A stretch of 36,313 nt of DNA from assembly GCA_020054105.1 (NCBI GenBank), contig JAGVLW010000110.1, forward strand, positions 1 to 36,313, in the 5' to 3' direction. Of the stretch, positions 25,340-33,363 are shown in pieces (within the stretch, counting starts at the first letter, position 1; each line of letters starts with the position of its first letter). The stretch comes from Alphaproteobacteria bacterium (GTDB lineage: Bacteria > Pseudomonadota > Alphaproteobacteria > Rickettsiales > SXRF01). The notes below the pieces were generated by a model. The model searched no databases and was not told the DNA's origin. It was given only the letters and a program-made list of their open reading frames with translations. Position numbers and translations under genes: made by a program.

Positions 25340-25939
25340 ATGACGCGCGCGCATCGCCGCCGCCCCTATCGTTTTATCGCCGCATGGCTGCGCGCGCCGC
25401 TCAGGGTCGGCGCGGTCGTGCCCAGCTCACGCACGCTTGCCCGGGCGATGGCGGCGCAGGTCGACATTACGCAGCCGGGCGTGATTATCGAGCTTGGGCC
25501 GGGCACAGGGGTGATTACGCATGCGCTGCTCGGACGCGGCATCGCGCGCGAGCGGCTGCTGGTGATCGAGCGCGACCAGCGGATGCACGATATTATGTCA
25601 GCGGCGTTTCCCGAGCTGCAGATTCTGCGCGCCGATGCGGCAAGCCTGGGTGCGGTGATCGCCGGGGCGGGCAACCCGCCCGTCTGCGCGATCGTTTCCA
25701 GCCTGCCGCTGATGAGCATGCCCAAGCACATCTCCATGGCGATTGAAAAACAGATGGCCGAGCTTATCGGCGATAAGGGCGTGATCGTGCAATTCACCTA
25801 CAGCCCGGGCTCGCCGATCAACCAGAAGGATTTATGGAATTACCGGCTGCGCGGCAAGCGCGTGAAAACCATTCTGCGCAATATTCCCCCCGCGCATGTG
25901 TGGGTGTATTGGCGCGAACGGCGGCAGGTTAAAAGATAG
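25340..25939 (+). CDS. Phospholipid N-methyltransferase-like SAM methyltransferase (PmtA-like)
   Basis: A 199-residue class I SAM-dependent methyltransferase. It shows the PmtA-type start RFIAAWLRAPLRVGAVVPSSRTLARAM, the SAM loop IIELGPGTGVIT (about 45-56), and SSLPLMSMP, the characteristic post-motif region of the phosphatidylethanolamine/ornithine-lipid N-methyltransferase family. It probably methylates a membrane phospholipid head group or an rRNA-like substrate; the former is favoured by the SSLPL motif. The start is taken as ATG 25340. A GTG at 25322 inside the preceding gene is an alternative. It converges with the next gene, with an 11-base overlap. Confidence 0.78.
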   Translation: MTRAHRRRPYRFIAAWLRAPLRVGAVVPSSRTLARAMAAQVDITQPGVIIELGPGTGVITHALLGRGIARERLLVIERDQRMHDIMSAAFPELQILRADAASLGAVIAGAGNPPVCAIVSSLPLMSMPKHISMAIEKQMAELIGDKGVIVQFTYSPGSPINQKDLWNYRLRGKRVKTILRNIPPAHVWVYWRERRQVKR

Positions 25940-27197
25940 AGGTGTCGTTGGATTTCTGCGCCAGGTCGCCGGTCGGCTGTGCGTTTTTATTTTTGGCGTC
26001 GGCGACGACAGCGGGCGTTTGCGGCGCGACGACGCCATTTAGCGGCGCTATGCCGACCTCACCGAGCTTGACGTCTTTCGCCTGCGCTTGAGCGGTTTTC
26101 TGTTTTTTGATTTCCTGCGCCTTGGCCATCGCCGTGCTCTGATAGTCTTTCAGCTCCTCAAGAGCGGCGTCGAGTGAGGCTATCTCGATTCTGGCCGTTT
26201 CCTTGGCGTTGCGCATGTCAATACTGGCCTGTGTCCACTGAATGTAACGACTGTCATACCAGCGGCTGTTTTCCGAAATGGTTTCCTGCAACTGCGATTT
26301 TTTATCGTCAATCGCTTTCGTCAGGGCGGTTACATTCTTTTCGTTCGACAGAGGAAATTTCCCATTGGCGTCTTTCTCGCCGCCGAAATTTTCCAGCGTC
26401 CTTCCGAACATTTGTTGGGCGGTAATCAGATGGGCGTGTTGCCGCAAATTCGGCTCCAGATTCGGCTGAAAGGCATCATCGATAGCGCTGTAAGCGCTGG
26501 CGGTGTCGTAAATTCTTTTGCCGGCCATTACGCCGCCCGTTACGGCCAGGCCCGATGCCACCACTATTCCAGCCGGAAGGGCTGCCGGGGCCAATGCTGC
26601 TCCGCCGCTTGCCAATGCTCCAGGCAATGCGCGTGTCAGCGCACCGGCGCGGTATGCCGCCGTTTTGCCTGCTGATTTCGCTGCTTCGCCTTCCAGCGCA
26701 TAGGCTCCACCGGCGGGCGCCTTACCGGCCATCCAGCGGACGCCGTTGATAAGTTTATCACCGGCGCTGTTGGTCATGTTCCAGAACCCTTGTGCCAGGC
26801 CTACACCTGTTTGCGCGCCTTTTACGACGAGAGGCGCTGTTTTATTGATGGCATAAGCGCCTGCCCCGGCGATAATGGTTCCCTGTACGAGAGCGCCGCC
26901 CGCTTCGCTTGCGACCTGCTCCACCTGTTCGCGTACGGTAGGGTTTGGATCTGCGGCAGGGGGCAATCCGAGCGCCTCGCGCGATTTCGTTGCCCAACCT
27001 TTAGTTCCTTTTTCTGCATTGGCGGTTTTGCTGTCTATCCAGTTGGCCACTTTGTCGCTGGTCAGCGCCAGGCCGCTCATGATCAGCGCGCCGACCGCCA
27101 CCGTAATCGCAACAATCTTCAGCGCATTCCACAGGAAGCTGCCTGCCGATCGGAGGAAGGAGGGGTCTTCGGTTTCGATGTCGTCGTTATAGGCCAT
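25929..27197 (-). CDS. Unrecognised membrane protein with coiled-coil C-terminal region
   Basis: I do not recognise the family. The 422-residue product (ATG at 27197, preceded by GAGG nine bases upstream; an ATG at 27224 would add nine residues) has one clear membrane helix near residues 23-45 (LWNALKIVAITVAVGALIMSGLAL). A long Ala/Gly-rich region (about 90-225) contains further hydrophobic stretches (TIIAGAGAYAI, ALPAGIVVASGLAVTGGVMAG). A charged helical region (about 290-375, DDKKSQLQETISENSRWYD and LDAALEELKDYQSTAMAKAQEIKKQ) is likely coiled coil. The tail is Ala/Gln/Pro-rich. Glycophorin-like Gly/Ala helices plus a coiled coil are compatible with a membrane-inserting effector or scaffold, but there is no motif to prove it. 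Confidence 0.75.
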   Translation of the reverse strand: MAYNDDIETEDPSFLRSAGSFLWNALKIVAITVAVGALIMSGLALTSDKVANWIDSKTANAEKGTKGWATKSREALGLPPAADPNPTVREQVEQVASEAGGALVQGTIIAGAGAYAINKTAPLVVKGAQTGVGLAQGFWNMTNSAGDKLINGVRWMAGKAPAGGAYALEGEAAKSAGKTAAYRAGALTRALPGALASGGAALAPAALPAGIVVASGLAVTGGVMAGKRIYDTASAYSAIDDAFQPNLEPNLRQHAHLITAQQMFGRTLENFGGEKDANGKFPLSNEKNVTALTKAIDDKKSQLQETISENSRWYDSRYIQWTQASIDMRNAKETARIEIASLDAALEELKDYQSTAMAKAQEIKKQKTAQAQAKDVKLGEVGIAPLNGVVAPQTPAVVADAKNKNAQPTGDLAQKSNDTSIF

Positions 27198-27340
27198 CAG
27201 TCTTGCCTCGGTAAACACACGCATTTCTATTTTTCATTATAATACAGTTTGGCGGCAGATAAAGTGACTGTTTTATGACATTTAATCGCGCCCTTTCGCA
27301 CTAACCACTTTTTAAGTATTGACTGTCATACTATCGTCAT

Positions 27341-28435
27341 ATGGCTGAACAAGTACAACCCATTGTAATTAAAAAGATTAAAAAAGGCGGCCACGGCCAT
27401 CACGGCGGCGCCTGGAAAGTCGCCTATGCCGATTTCGTGACGGCGATGATGGCGTTCTTCCTGCTTTTATGGCTGCTCAGCAGCACGACGCCCGAGCAAA
27501 AAGCGGGACTCGCCGAGTTTTTTACCCCGACCATCGGTCTTAAAGATTCGATGGGCATCGGCTTTAAGGGCGGCGTGAAGCAGTCGGAGCCTGGCCGCTC
27601 GAAGAACGACCTGACCGAGGTCGGGCTGGTCGCCAGCTCGGTCAAGCAGGGCGATGCGCCGGATGCGCCGAATGCGCAACAGGGCCAGTCCGATCCCGAA
27701 GCGGAAGCGGCGGCGGCGGCGATCAAATCAGAGGAGGTGATGCCCGAAGATACCGAGGAATTCAAAGCGACCTCGCAAGACATCAAGCAGGCGCTGGATC
27801 AGGATAAAGACCTTAAAGAATACCAGAATAACATCATCATCCAGGACACGCCGGAAGGGCTCAAGATCGACATGATCGACGATCCGCAGAAGCCGATGTT
27901 CCTGCCGGGCGGCGCCGTGCTCACCGATATGGGCAAGAAAGTGCTCGACTCGATGGCCAACATGATTATGAAGACGCCCAACAACATCACTATCAACGGC
28001 CATACCGATGCCGGCGGCGGCACCGAAAATCCTCTTTACACCAACTGGGAGTTGTCGGCGGACCGCGCCAACGGCGCGCGCCGGTTCCTGAGCACGACGC
28101 AGCTAGAGCCGGAGCGCGTGATGAAAGTCGTGGCGCTTGCCGGAAAAGAGCTGCTGACGCCCCAGGAGCCCAACAGCCCGCGCAACCGCCGCATCACGTT
28201 CATCTTGCTGCGCGGCTCTTATTTCCGCGACCCGAAAGCCATGCCGACGACGCGCACGCTGCTGTCGGTGCCCAGCGCCACGGTGAAGAAAGAAGAGCCG
28301 ACGCCGGAGAAAAAAACCGAGCAGCCCGCCAGCCCTACCAATACCGGGAAATCGATCTTCAATCCCGCCAACGTCCCGCAGCCACCGCCTTCCAGCAGCA
28401 GCGCACCCGACACCAGCCGGGGGATTTTGCAGTAG
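27341..28435 (+). CDS. motB: Flagellar motor stator protein MotB
   Basis: Stator subunit that, with MotA, forms the ion channel driving flagellar rotation and anchors it to peptidoglycan. The 364-residue protein has a basic N-terminus, one membrane helix (VAYADFVTAMMAFFLLLWLLSS, about 27-48) with the essential proton-carrying Asp31, a charged linker, and an OmpA-like peptidoglycan-binding domain (about 190-300; INGHTDAGGG, NWELSADRANGARRFL, NSPRNRRITFIL). The C-terminal about 60 residues are Pro/Ser-rich. motA is not in the window. No ribosome binding site is visible before the ATG; a TACTAT box ends six bases upstream, so a leaderless message is possible. Confidence 0.93.
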   Translation: MAEQVQPIVIKKIKKGGHGHHGGAWKVAYADFVTAMMAFFLLLWLLSSTTPEQKAGLAEFFTPTIGLKDSMGIGFKGGVKQSEPGRSKNDLTEVGLVASSVKQGDAPDAPNAQQGQSDPEAEAAAAAIKSEEVMPEDTEEFKATSQDIKQALDQDKDLKEYQNNIIIQDTPEGLKIDMIDDPQKPMFLPGGAVLTDMGKKVLDSMANMIMKTPNNITINGHTDAGGGTENPLYTNWELSADRANGARRFLSTTQLEPERVMKVVALAGKELLTPQEPNSPRNRRITFILLRGSYFRDPKAMPTTRTLLSVPSATVKKEEPTPEKKTEQPASPTNTGKSIFNPANVPQPPPSSSSAPDTSRGILQ

Positions 28436-28436
28436 G

Positions 28437-28533
28437 GAGATGACTAGATGACCGGATGACTAAGTATATTTTGGTTGCTAATCATTGGTTATTTACTCAT
28501 CTTTTTTTAGTCATCTGGTCATCTGGTTATCTC
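28437..28533. repeat. GATGACT-type palindromic element after motB
   Basis: Arms of 26 bases (28437-28462 and 28508-28533) pair with about four mismatches around a 45-base loop. The arms consist of repeats like GATGACTAGATGACCGG, the same type as the element at 18347-18432. It begins one base after the motB stop codon. Confidence 0.88.
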
Positions 28534-28762
28534 AATAAAGTGTGGCCGGCCACGTTGCAGTCTTTAGGCAAGTTGGTCAGATGGGGTTGGTGCCTGGCTA
28601 CGCTTGCGCATTTGCCAGACCTCGCAGGCGATGCGAAATGCTTCGCCAGGCGAGCCACGAAACCAGGTCTTGTGCCGTGGTTGTCTGCCACCACAGGCAA
28701 ATTGAGCGCTCAATGGTGCTAGCTATAAAATGGAAAAGATTGGCCGGGAAGGGGGAATTTTA
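28534..28762. other. Non-coding stretch with several small palindromes
   Basis: With the preceding element this forms a gap of over 300 bases between motB and the convergent sigma-like gene. It contains a hairpin at 28621-28654 (CTCGCAGGCG... / ...CGCCAGGCGAG), a short one around 28675-28693 (GTGG...CCAC), and a perfect palindrome ATTGAGCGCTCAAT at 28701-28714. I see no gene; the open frame at 28456-28722 is repeat sequence. It may be the remains of more than one palindromic element. Confidence 0.5.
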
Positions 28763-29476
28763 TTAGCCTCGGCCTACGCCGGCAGGCTCGCGATCCCATG
28801 TTTCGGCCAATATATTGTTCACCTCCTGCTCAAGGTCGGGATGCGCACGAAGTACAGCGCGCGCACGGCTTAACCTGCTTTTAAACGTTCCCAGCCTCAC
28901 ACCGATACTCGCCGCTGTTTCTTCCCAGGACTGGTCGTCAGGCGCGTTCAGCAATGCTTTTATAGTTTCATACTGCTCCGTGGACAGGCAGCCGTGCAGT
29001 AACGTATCAATGACGGTACGTTTGGCGTCGAAAGGAATCTCGTTGTCTATCTGCGGACGTCCGTCCCCTGGGGCGGCCGGTTCCCATGGCCTCTCCTCGT
29101 TCGTGTCCCCGGAAACGGTTTGAATCCCCCGATGCGTTCTGCGTTCGGCATCGGTGAGGCTGTTTCTGATGGCGGCCCGCAGGCGGTTTTGAAAATGGCT
29201 TGCGCTTACTACATCGCTGCGGCCTGCGCAAAGCACTTTGTGAATTCCTTCCTGCGCACGGCTTAGGCATTCATCGTAATCCATGCGGGCCGCATATCTG
29301 CCGTTGCGGTAACTCACGGCCTTGGTTTTTGCCATGGACTCCGTCAGCGGCATCAGCATGGTCGCTACGTCGTTCAAAAGCTCCGCCTTTGTTGGGGCAT
29401 CAGTTTCCACCTTATAGCGTTTGAACATTGCAAACGCCGCTTCGAAGTCGATGTCTTGGCTAGCGGTGGTTGTCAT
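28763..29476 (-). CDS. Sigma-70-like protein, distal member of a tandem pair
   Basis: A 237-residue divergent sigma-factor-like protein. The C-terminal part (about 165-220) resembles sigma region 4: LSTEQYETIKALLNAPDD, then SWEETAASIGVRLGTFKSRLSRARAVLRAHPDL, a helix-turn-helix. The middle (about 65-120) resembles region 2: MDYDECLSRAQEGIHKVL and FQNRLRAAIRNSLTDAERRTHR. Its N-terminus SQDIDFEAAFAMFKRYK is shared with the upstream neighbour, so the pair arose by duplication. It lies 18 bases downstream of that gene and is probably co-transcribed. No anti-sigma gene is adjacent. The C-terminal residues (EPAGVGRG) are encoded by a repeat-like CCTACGCCGGCAGG motif. Function as a true sigma factor is inferred. 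Confidence 0.7.
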   Translation of the reverse strand: MTTTASQDIDFEAAFAMFKRYKVETDAPTKAELLNDVATMLMPLTESMAKTKAVSYRNGRYAARMDYDECLSRAQEGIHKVLCAGRSDVVSASHFQNRLRAAIRNSLTDAERRTHRGIQTVSGDTNEERPWEPAAPGDGRPQIDNEIPFDAKRTVIDTLLHGCLSTEQYETIKALLNAPDDQSWEETAASIGVRLGTFKSRLSRARAVLRAHPDLEQEVNNILAETWDREPAGVGRG

Positions 29477-29494
29477 AGAGAATCCATCTGAATG

Positions 29495-30211
29495 TTAACG
29501 CGCAAGACGCGCAGGTTCTGCCGAATGGAACGCTACCGATTCGTCCAGGATATTTTCCAGCAGATGCGCGGCGGTAAATTCTTCGCCGCCAGCGGATGTA
29601 ATCGTGCGCGCCAGTTTTACCCGCGCCCGCAATGCGTTGGTTCTGAAGGTAACGGGATTTATGTCAAGCTGATTGGCCAATATATCATGCGGCAGGTCAG
29701 GGTTTCTAATGATTGTTGTTATGACGCGGTATTGAGTATCATTCAGATGCTCTTTGAGCAGTTGATCGACCATGACCGTTTTTTCGTCCATGGAAATTTC
29801 CATGGGTGAGGGGACATTTGCCGCTTTGAAGTCGTCGGCGGAGGGTTTGAATTCAACGGTAGGCGTATTTCTTTTTTTAGCATTCGCATTTCGTTGAAGA
29901 TCTCTTAGGGCATTCTTTGCAACGGTAAGGGCATAATTTTTAAAATCTTCCCCCGTGGCATTTTGCTCAGGTGTAAAATTGCTGAGCGCCTCGAACAAAT
30001 GACACTCCATTTCGCCCAGGCAGTCGTCGTAATTTACGGCGAGCGCCTGCGGCCCGCCCACATAGTGATGGGCTGTACTTTCTGCAAGCGTCTCCAGAAG
30101 CGGCATCAACAGCGTCATGGTTTCCGGCAGGTTGGCGCCTGCGGCTTTTTCGCGCGTGAATGTTTCGAACGCCGCGTCGAAATCGATGTCTTGGTTGGGG
30201 AATGTTCGCAT
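29495..30211 (-). CDS. Sigma-70-like protein, proximal member of a tandem pair
   Basis: A 238-residue paralogue of the following gene. Shared N-terminal motif is NQDIDFDAAFETFTREK. A region-2-like stretch (NYDDCLGEMECHLFEAL, then FKNYALTVAKNALRDLQRNANAKKR, about 60-125) precedes a region-4-like helix-turn-helix (LNDTQYRVITTIIRNPDLPHDILANQLDINPVTFRTNALRARVKLAR, read in pieces about 155-202). A C-terminal extension (about 203-238) is not part of a sigma fold. The start at 30211 has an AAGG-type ribosome binding site. It is likely the first gene of a two-gene unit downstream of clpA. No anti-sigma factor or receiver-type regulator is seen. It could be an ECF-like sigma factor or a DNA-binding derivative. 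Confidence 0.7.
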   Translation of the reverse strand: MRTFPNQDIDFDAAFETFTREKAAGANLPETMTLLMPLLETLAESTAHHYVGGPQALAVNYDDCLGEMECHLFEALSNFTPEQNATGEDFKNYALTVAKNALRDLQRNANAKKRNTPTVEFKPSADDFKAANVPSPMEISMDEKTVMVDQLLKEHLNDTQYRVITTIIRNPDLPHDILANQLDINPVTFRTNALRARVKLARTITSAGGEEFTAAHLLENILDESVAFHSAEPARLAR

Positions 30212-30312
30212 AAAGCCTTGCTCTTGCCGCTTGTGGTTAATGTACTGGCAAGTCTACAGCGGAAATCGCCGTCCGATTATGACAATTTGATGAAATATGG
30301 ACGTTTTTGGCG

Positions 30313-32655
30313 TTAAGAGACTAATTCCTCGTCGCTTTCGGCCTGCTTGCTGCTGGCCGGGGCTTTGGTGAAGGCGAAGGTCAGTTCGTTATTTTCAACC
30401 GTCACTTTTACCGTGCCGCCCTTGGCGAGCCTGCCGAACAGCACTTCCTCGGCCAGCGGCTTTTTGATCTTTTCGGCGATCAGGCGGGCCATCGGGCGGG
30501 CGCCGGTGGCGCGCTCGTAGCCGCGCTCGACCAGCCATTTGCGGGCCGATTCGTCGAGCTGGATGGTCACGTTGCGGTCGGCAAGCTGCGATTCCAGGCG
30601 GAAGACGAACTTGTTGACCACATGCGCCACCACTTCCGGCGTCAGATGGTCGAAGCCGATGATGGCGTCGAGGCGGTTGCGGAATTCCGGCGTGAACGCC
30701 TTGTTGACCGCTTCCTTATCTTCGCCAGCGCGGTCGATCTTCATGAAGCCGACCGGCGCGCGCGCCGTATCGGCGGCCCCGGCGTTGCTGGTCATGATGA
30801 TGATGGCGTTGCGGAAATTGACGATCTTGCCGTTATTGTCGGTCAGGCGGCCATAATCCATGATCTGCAGCAGGATATTATAGACGTCCGGATGCGCTTT
30901 CTCGATCTCGTCGAGCAGCACGACGCAGTAGGGATTTTTGTCGACGGCGTCGGTGAGCAAGCCGCCCTGGTCGAAACCGACATAGCCCGGAGGGGCGCCG
31001 ATCATGCGCGAGACGGCGTGTTTTTCCATATATTCCGACATGTCGAAACGCACCAGCTCCATGCCCATGAGCAGGGCGAGCTGCTGGGCGACTTCGGTTT
31101 TGCCGACGCCGGTCGGGCCGGTGAATAAATAGTTGCCGATGGGCTTTTCCTCTTCGCGCAAAACGGCGCGCGACATCTTGATGGCGCCGGCAAGCGCTTC
31201 GATGGCGTTGTTCTGGCCGAACACGACCAGCTTAAGGTTTTGCTCCAGGTTGCGCAGCGTCTCGGCGTCGTCCATCGAGACGGTTTTGGCCGGCATGCGC
31301 GCGATCTTGGCGATGATGTCCTCGACCTCGCGGTGCGTGATGGTTTTCTTGCGCTTGGCTTCCGCCACCAGCATTTGCGCCGCGCCGGCCTCGTCGAGCA
31401 CGTCGATGGCTTTGTCGGGCAGCTTGCGGTCGGTGATGTAGCGCGCCGAAAGCTCGACGGCCGCCTTGATGGCGCCGTTGGTGTAGCGCACGCCGTGATG
31501 TTCTTCGTAATACGGTTTCAGGCCGCGCAGGATCTTGATCGAGTTTTCGATCGAAGGCTCGGCGACGTCGATCTTCTGGAAGCGGCGGGCGAGCGCGCGG
31601 TCTTTTTCGATCGAGTTTTTATATTCCTTATAGGTGGTCGAGCCGATGCAGCGGAAGCCGCCGCGGGCCAGCGCGGGCTTGAGCAGGTTGCAGGCATCGA
31701 GCGCGCCGCCGGAAGTGCTGCCGGCGCCGATGATGGTGTGGATTTCGTCGATGAACAGGATCGCGCCGGGGATTTTTTCGATTTCCTTGATGACGGCTTT
31801 CATGCGCTCTTCGAAATCGCCGCGATAGCGCGTTCCGGCGAGCAGGCTGCCCATATCGAGCGAGAAGATCACGGCGTTGCGCAGCACGGCGGGCACTTCG
31901 CCGCGCACGATTCTAAGCGCCAAACCTTCGGCGATGGCGGTTTTGCCGACGCCGGCCTCGCCGACATAGAGCGGATTATTTTTGGTGCGGCGGGCGAGAA
32001 TCTGCACCGTGCGGTCTACTTCTTCCTCGCGGCCGACGAGAATGTCGGTCTTGCCGCTTTCGGCTTTCTTGTTGAGGTTGACGCAATATTGCGACAGCGC
32101 GTCGGCCTTTTCTTTTTCCTTTTCTTTTTCCTTGACGGTAGCGCCCTGGGCGCGCTCGAGCGACTCGCTCATATCTTCGTTATCGAGCTCGCGCTTCCAT
32201 TCGGCGAGCTTCTGGCCGTCGGCATATTTCACGATGCCGTGCGAGATGTAATTGACGACGTCGAGGCGCGACAATTCCTGTTCCTGCAAAAAGAATACGG
32301 CGTGCGAATCGCGCTCGGAGAATAATGCGACGAGCACGTTGGCGCCGGAGACTTCCATTTTGCCGGCCGATTGCACATGGATGGCGGCGCGGTGGATGAC
32401 ACGCTGGAAACCGGCGGTGGGCCTGGCTTCGTCGATTTCCTCGACGACCAGCGAGGTCAGCTCGTTTTCCAAAAATTCGATAAGGTGTTTTTTGACGTTG
32501 GCAACTTCGATGCCGCAGCCGCGCATCACGGAAGAGGCGTCCGGATCGTCGGTCAGCGCATAGAGCAAATGCTCGAGCGTGGCGTATTCATGGCGATATC
32601 TTTTCGCCAGCGCCAGCGCACGGTGCAAACTGATTTCCAGGTTCTTCGACAGCAT
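30313..32655 (-). CDS. clpA: ATP-dependent Clp protease ATP-binding subunit ClpA
   Basis: AAA+ unfoldase that feeds substrates, including N-degron proteins delivered by ClpS, to ClpP. The 780-residue protein has a Clp N-domain (1-145), a first AAA+ module with Walker A GEAGVGKT (232-239) and Walker B ILFIDEIHT, and a second module with GPTGVGKTEV and VVLLDEIEKAHPD. A linker contains a Lys/Glu run (KEKEKEKEK, about 175-183) encoded by a simple polypurine repeat. I use the ATG at 32655, which gives the standard MLSKNLE start and has GGAGAAAG upstream. A start at 32715 would add 20 residues translated from a palindromic element. It lies downstream of clpS in the same orientation. clpP is not in the window. 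Confidence 0.97.
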   Translation of the reverse strand: MLSKNLEISLHRALALAKRYRHEYATLEHLLYALTDDPDASSVMRGCGIEVANVKKHLIEFLENELTSLVVEEIDEARPTAGFQRVIHRAAIHVQSAGKMEVSGANVLVALFSERDSHAVFFLQEQELSRLDVVNYISHGIVKYADGQKLAEWKRELDNEDMSESLERAQGATVKEKEKEKEKADALSQYCVNLNKKAESGKTDILVGREEEVDRTVQILARRTKNNPLYVGEAGVGKTAIAEGLALRIVRGEVPAVLRNAVIFSLDMGSLLAGTRYRGDFEERMKAVIKEIEKIPGAILFIDEIHTIIGAGSTSGGALDACNLLKPALARGGFRCIGSTTYKEYKNSIEKDRALARRFQKIDVAEPSIENSIKILRGLKPYYEEHHGVRYTNGAIKAAVELSARYITDRKLPDKAIDVLDEAGAAQMLVAEAKRKKTITHREVEDIIAKIARMPAKTVSMDDAETLRNLEQNLKLVVFGQNNAIEALAGAIKMSRAVLREEEKPIGNYLFTGPTGVGKTEVAQQLALLMGMELVRFDMSEYMEKHAVSRMIGAPPGYVGFDQGGLLTDAVDKNPYCVVLLDEIEKAHPDVYNILLQIMDYGRLTDNNGKIVNFRNAIIIMTSNAGAADTARAPVGFMKIDRAGEDKEAVNKAFTPEFRNRLDAIIGFDHLTPEVVAHVVNKFVFRLESQLADRNVTIQLDESARKWLVERGYERATGARPMARLIAEKIKKPLAEEVLFGRLAKGGTVKVTVENNELTFAFTKAPASSKQAESDEELVS

Positions 32656-32668
32656 AGCGGCTTTCTCC

Positions 32669-32736
32669 GTGGCTGGTGGCTCGTGGCTCGTGGCTCGTTT
32701 TTCTTTACGAGTCACTAGTCACGAATCACGATTCAC
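32669..32736. repeat. GTGGCTCGTGACTCG-type palindromic element between clpS and clpA
   Basis: Arms at 32669-32698 (repeats of GTGGCTC) and 32707-32736 (ACGAGTCACTAGTCACGAAT...) form an imperfect hairpin with an 8-base loop. The arms consist of 8-9-base direct repeats. It runs from the clpS stop codon almost to the clpA ribosome binding site. Its right half closely matches the insertion in 23S rRNA at 35882-35911 (TTACGAGCCACTAGCCACGA there). Because it lies between two co-directed genes it may tune clpA expression. Confidence 0.88.
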
Positions 32737-33071
32737 TATTCCTTTTCCACCCGGCATTGCAGCGGATACTCATTGCGGCGGGCGATGGTAATCACCAGTT
32801 CCGCTTTGGTCTCCGCGACGTCCCGCGTGTATATGCCGCAAACTCCTGCTCCCTTTTGATGGACTTCCAACATGGTGCTGATGGCCTCTTCATGGTTTTT
32901 GCGAAACACGTCTTTTAAGATAAAGACCACAAAATCCATCGGCGTATAGTCATCGTTCAGCAGCACCACCTTGAAAAGCGGGGGACGTTTGGTTTTCACC
33001 TCCGGTTCCGCTAGAAGCACCCCGTCTTGCCGGTCGGGCAGGCCAGGCTGCTTCTTTCCATCGTCTCCCAT
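32736..33071 (-). CDS. clpS: ATP-dependent Clp protease adaptor ClpS
   Basis: Adaptor that binds N-degron substrates and the ClpA N-domain. From the ATG at 33071 it is 111 residues: a variable N-terminal arm (about 1-30), then the ClpS core with FKVVLLNDDYTPMDFVVFIL (about 33-52), where the Asn-Asp-Asp segment and Met line the N-degron pocket. The His of MLEVHQKG and the IYTRDVAETKA end of the core follow. An ATG at 33122 would add 17 residues; I prefer 33071 because family members usually have a short arm starting M-x-D-D. A TATATA box lies just upstream of the shorter start. The stop codon adjoins the palindromic element before clpA. Confidence 0.92.
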   Translation of the reverse strand: MGDDGKKQPGLPDRQDGVLLAEPEVKTKRPPLFKVVLLNDDYTPMDFVVFILKDVFRKNHEEAISTMLEVHQKGAGVCGIYTRDVAETKAELVITIARRNEYPLQCRVEKE

Positions 33072-33363
33072 GTTAATAGTCGGGAGCGAGGATTTCTCGG
33101 TATATAGTGCCATTATGGGCATAAAGCTTGAACAATGCGTTAAATGAAGATTGCCATTCTATTAAAATTACTAATTTTCTATCGATAAATCTAACAAAGA
33201 AAAGGTTAATTCACTAACTTAACGACTAACCCATTGATTAGCCATATAATGCCACTATAGCCTATTTCAAGTAAAAAAGGAATGCGGCGCTGTCATAAAA
33301 CTGTCACTGGTCTCCGGCGCATGGGTCAGGTATTAATATATTTCAATCTTCGGGAGAGTTACA
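33072..33363. other. A+T-rich divergent intergenic region (clpS / small hypothetical gene)
   Basis: About 290 bases between divergent genes, or about 240 if the longer clpS start is used. It is much richer in A+T than the neighbours. It probably holds promoters in both directions, including a TATATA box on the clpS side near 33100. I see no RNA gene and no clear repeat. Confidence 0.4.

Noticed and set aside
28456..28722. 88-residue plus-strand open frame after motB
   Set aside because: It begins inside the GATGACT palindrome and runs through further small palindromes. It has no ribosome binding site and its protein has no recognisable features.
31240..32325. 361-residue antisense open frame opposite clpA
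   Set aside because: It mirrors the clpA codon pattern; no motif or ribosome binding site supports it.
32656..32715. 20-residue N-terminal extension of ClpA
   Set aside because: It is translated from the palindromic element, while the ATG at 32655 has a good ribosome binding site and gives the family-typical N-terminus.
33000..33070. Possible palindromic insertion in the ClpS N-terminal arm (GLPDRQDG)
   Set aside because: The DNA is only weakly palindromic and ClpS arms vary naturally in length and sequence.
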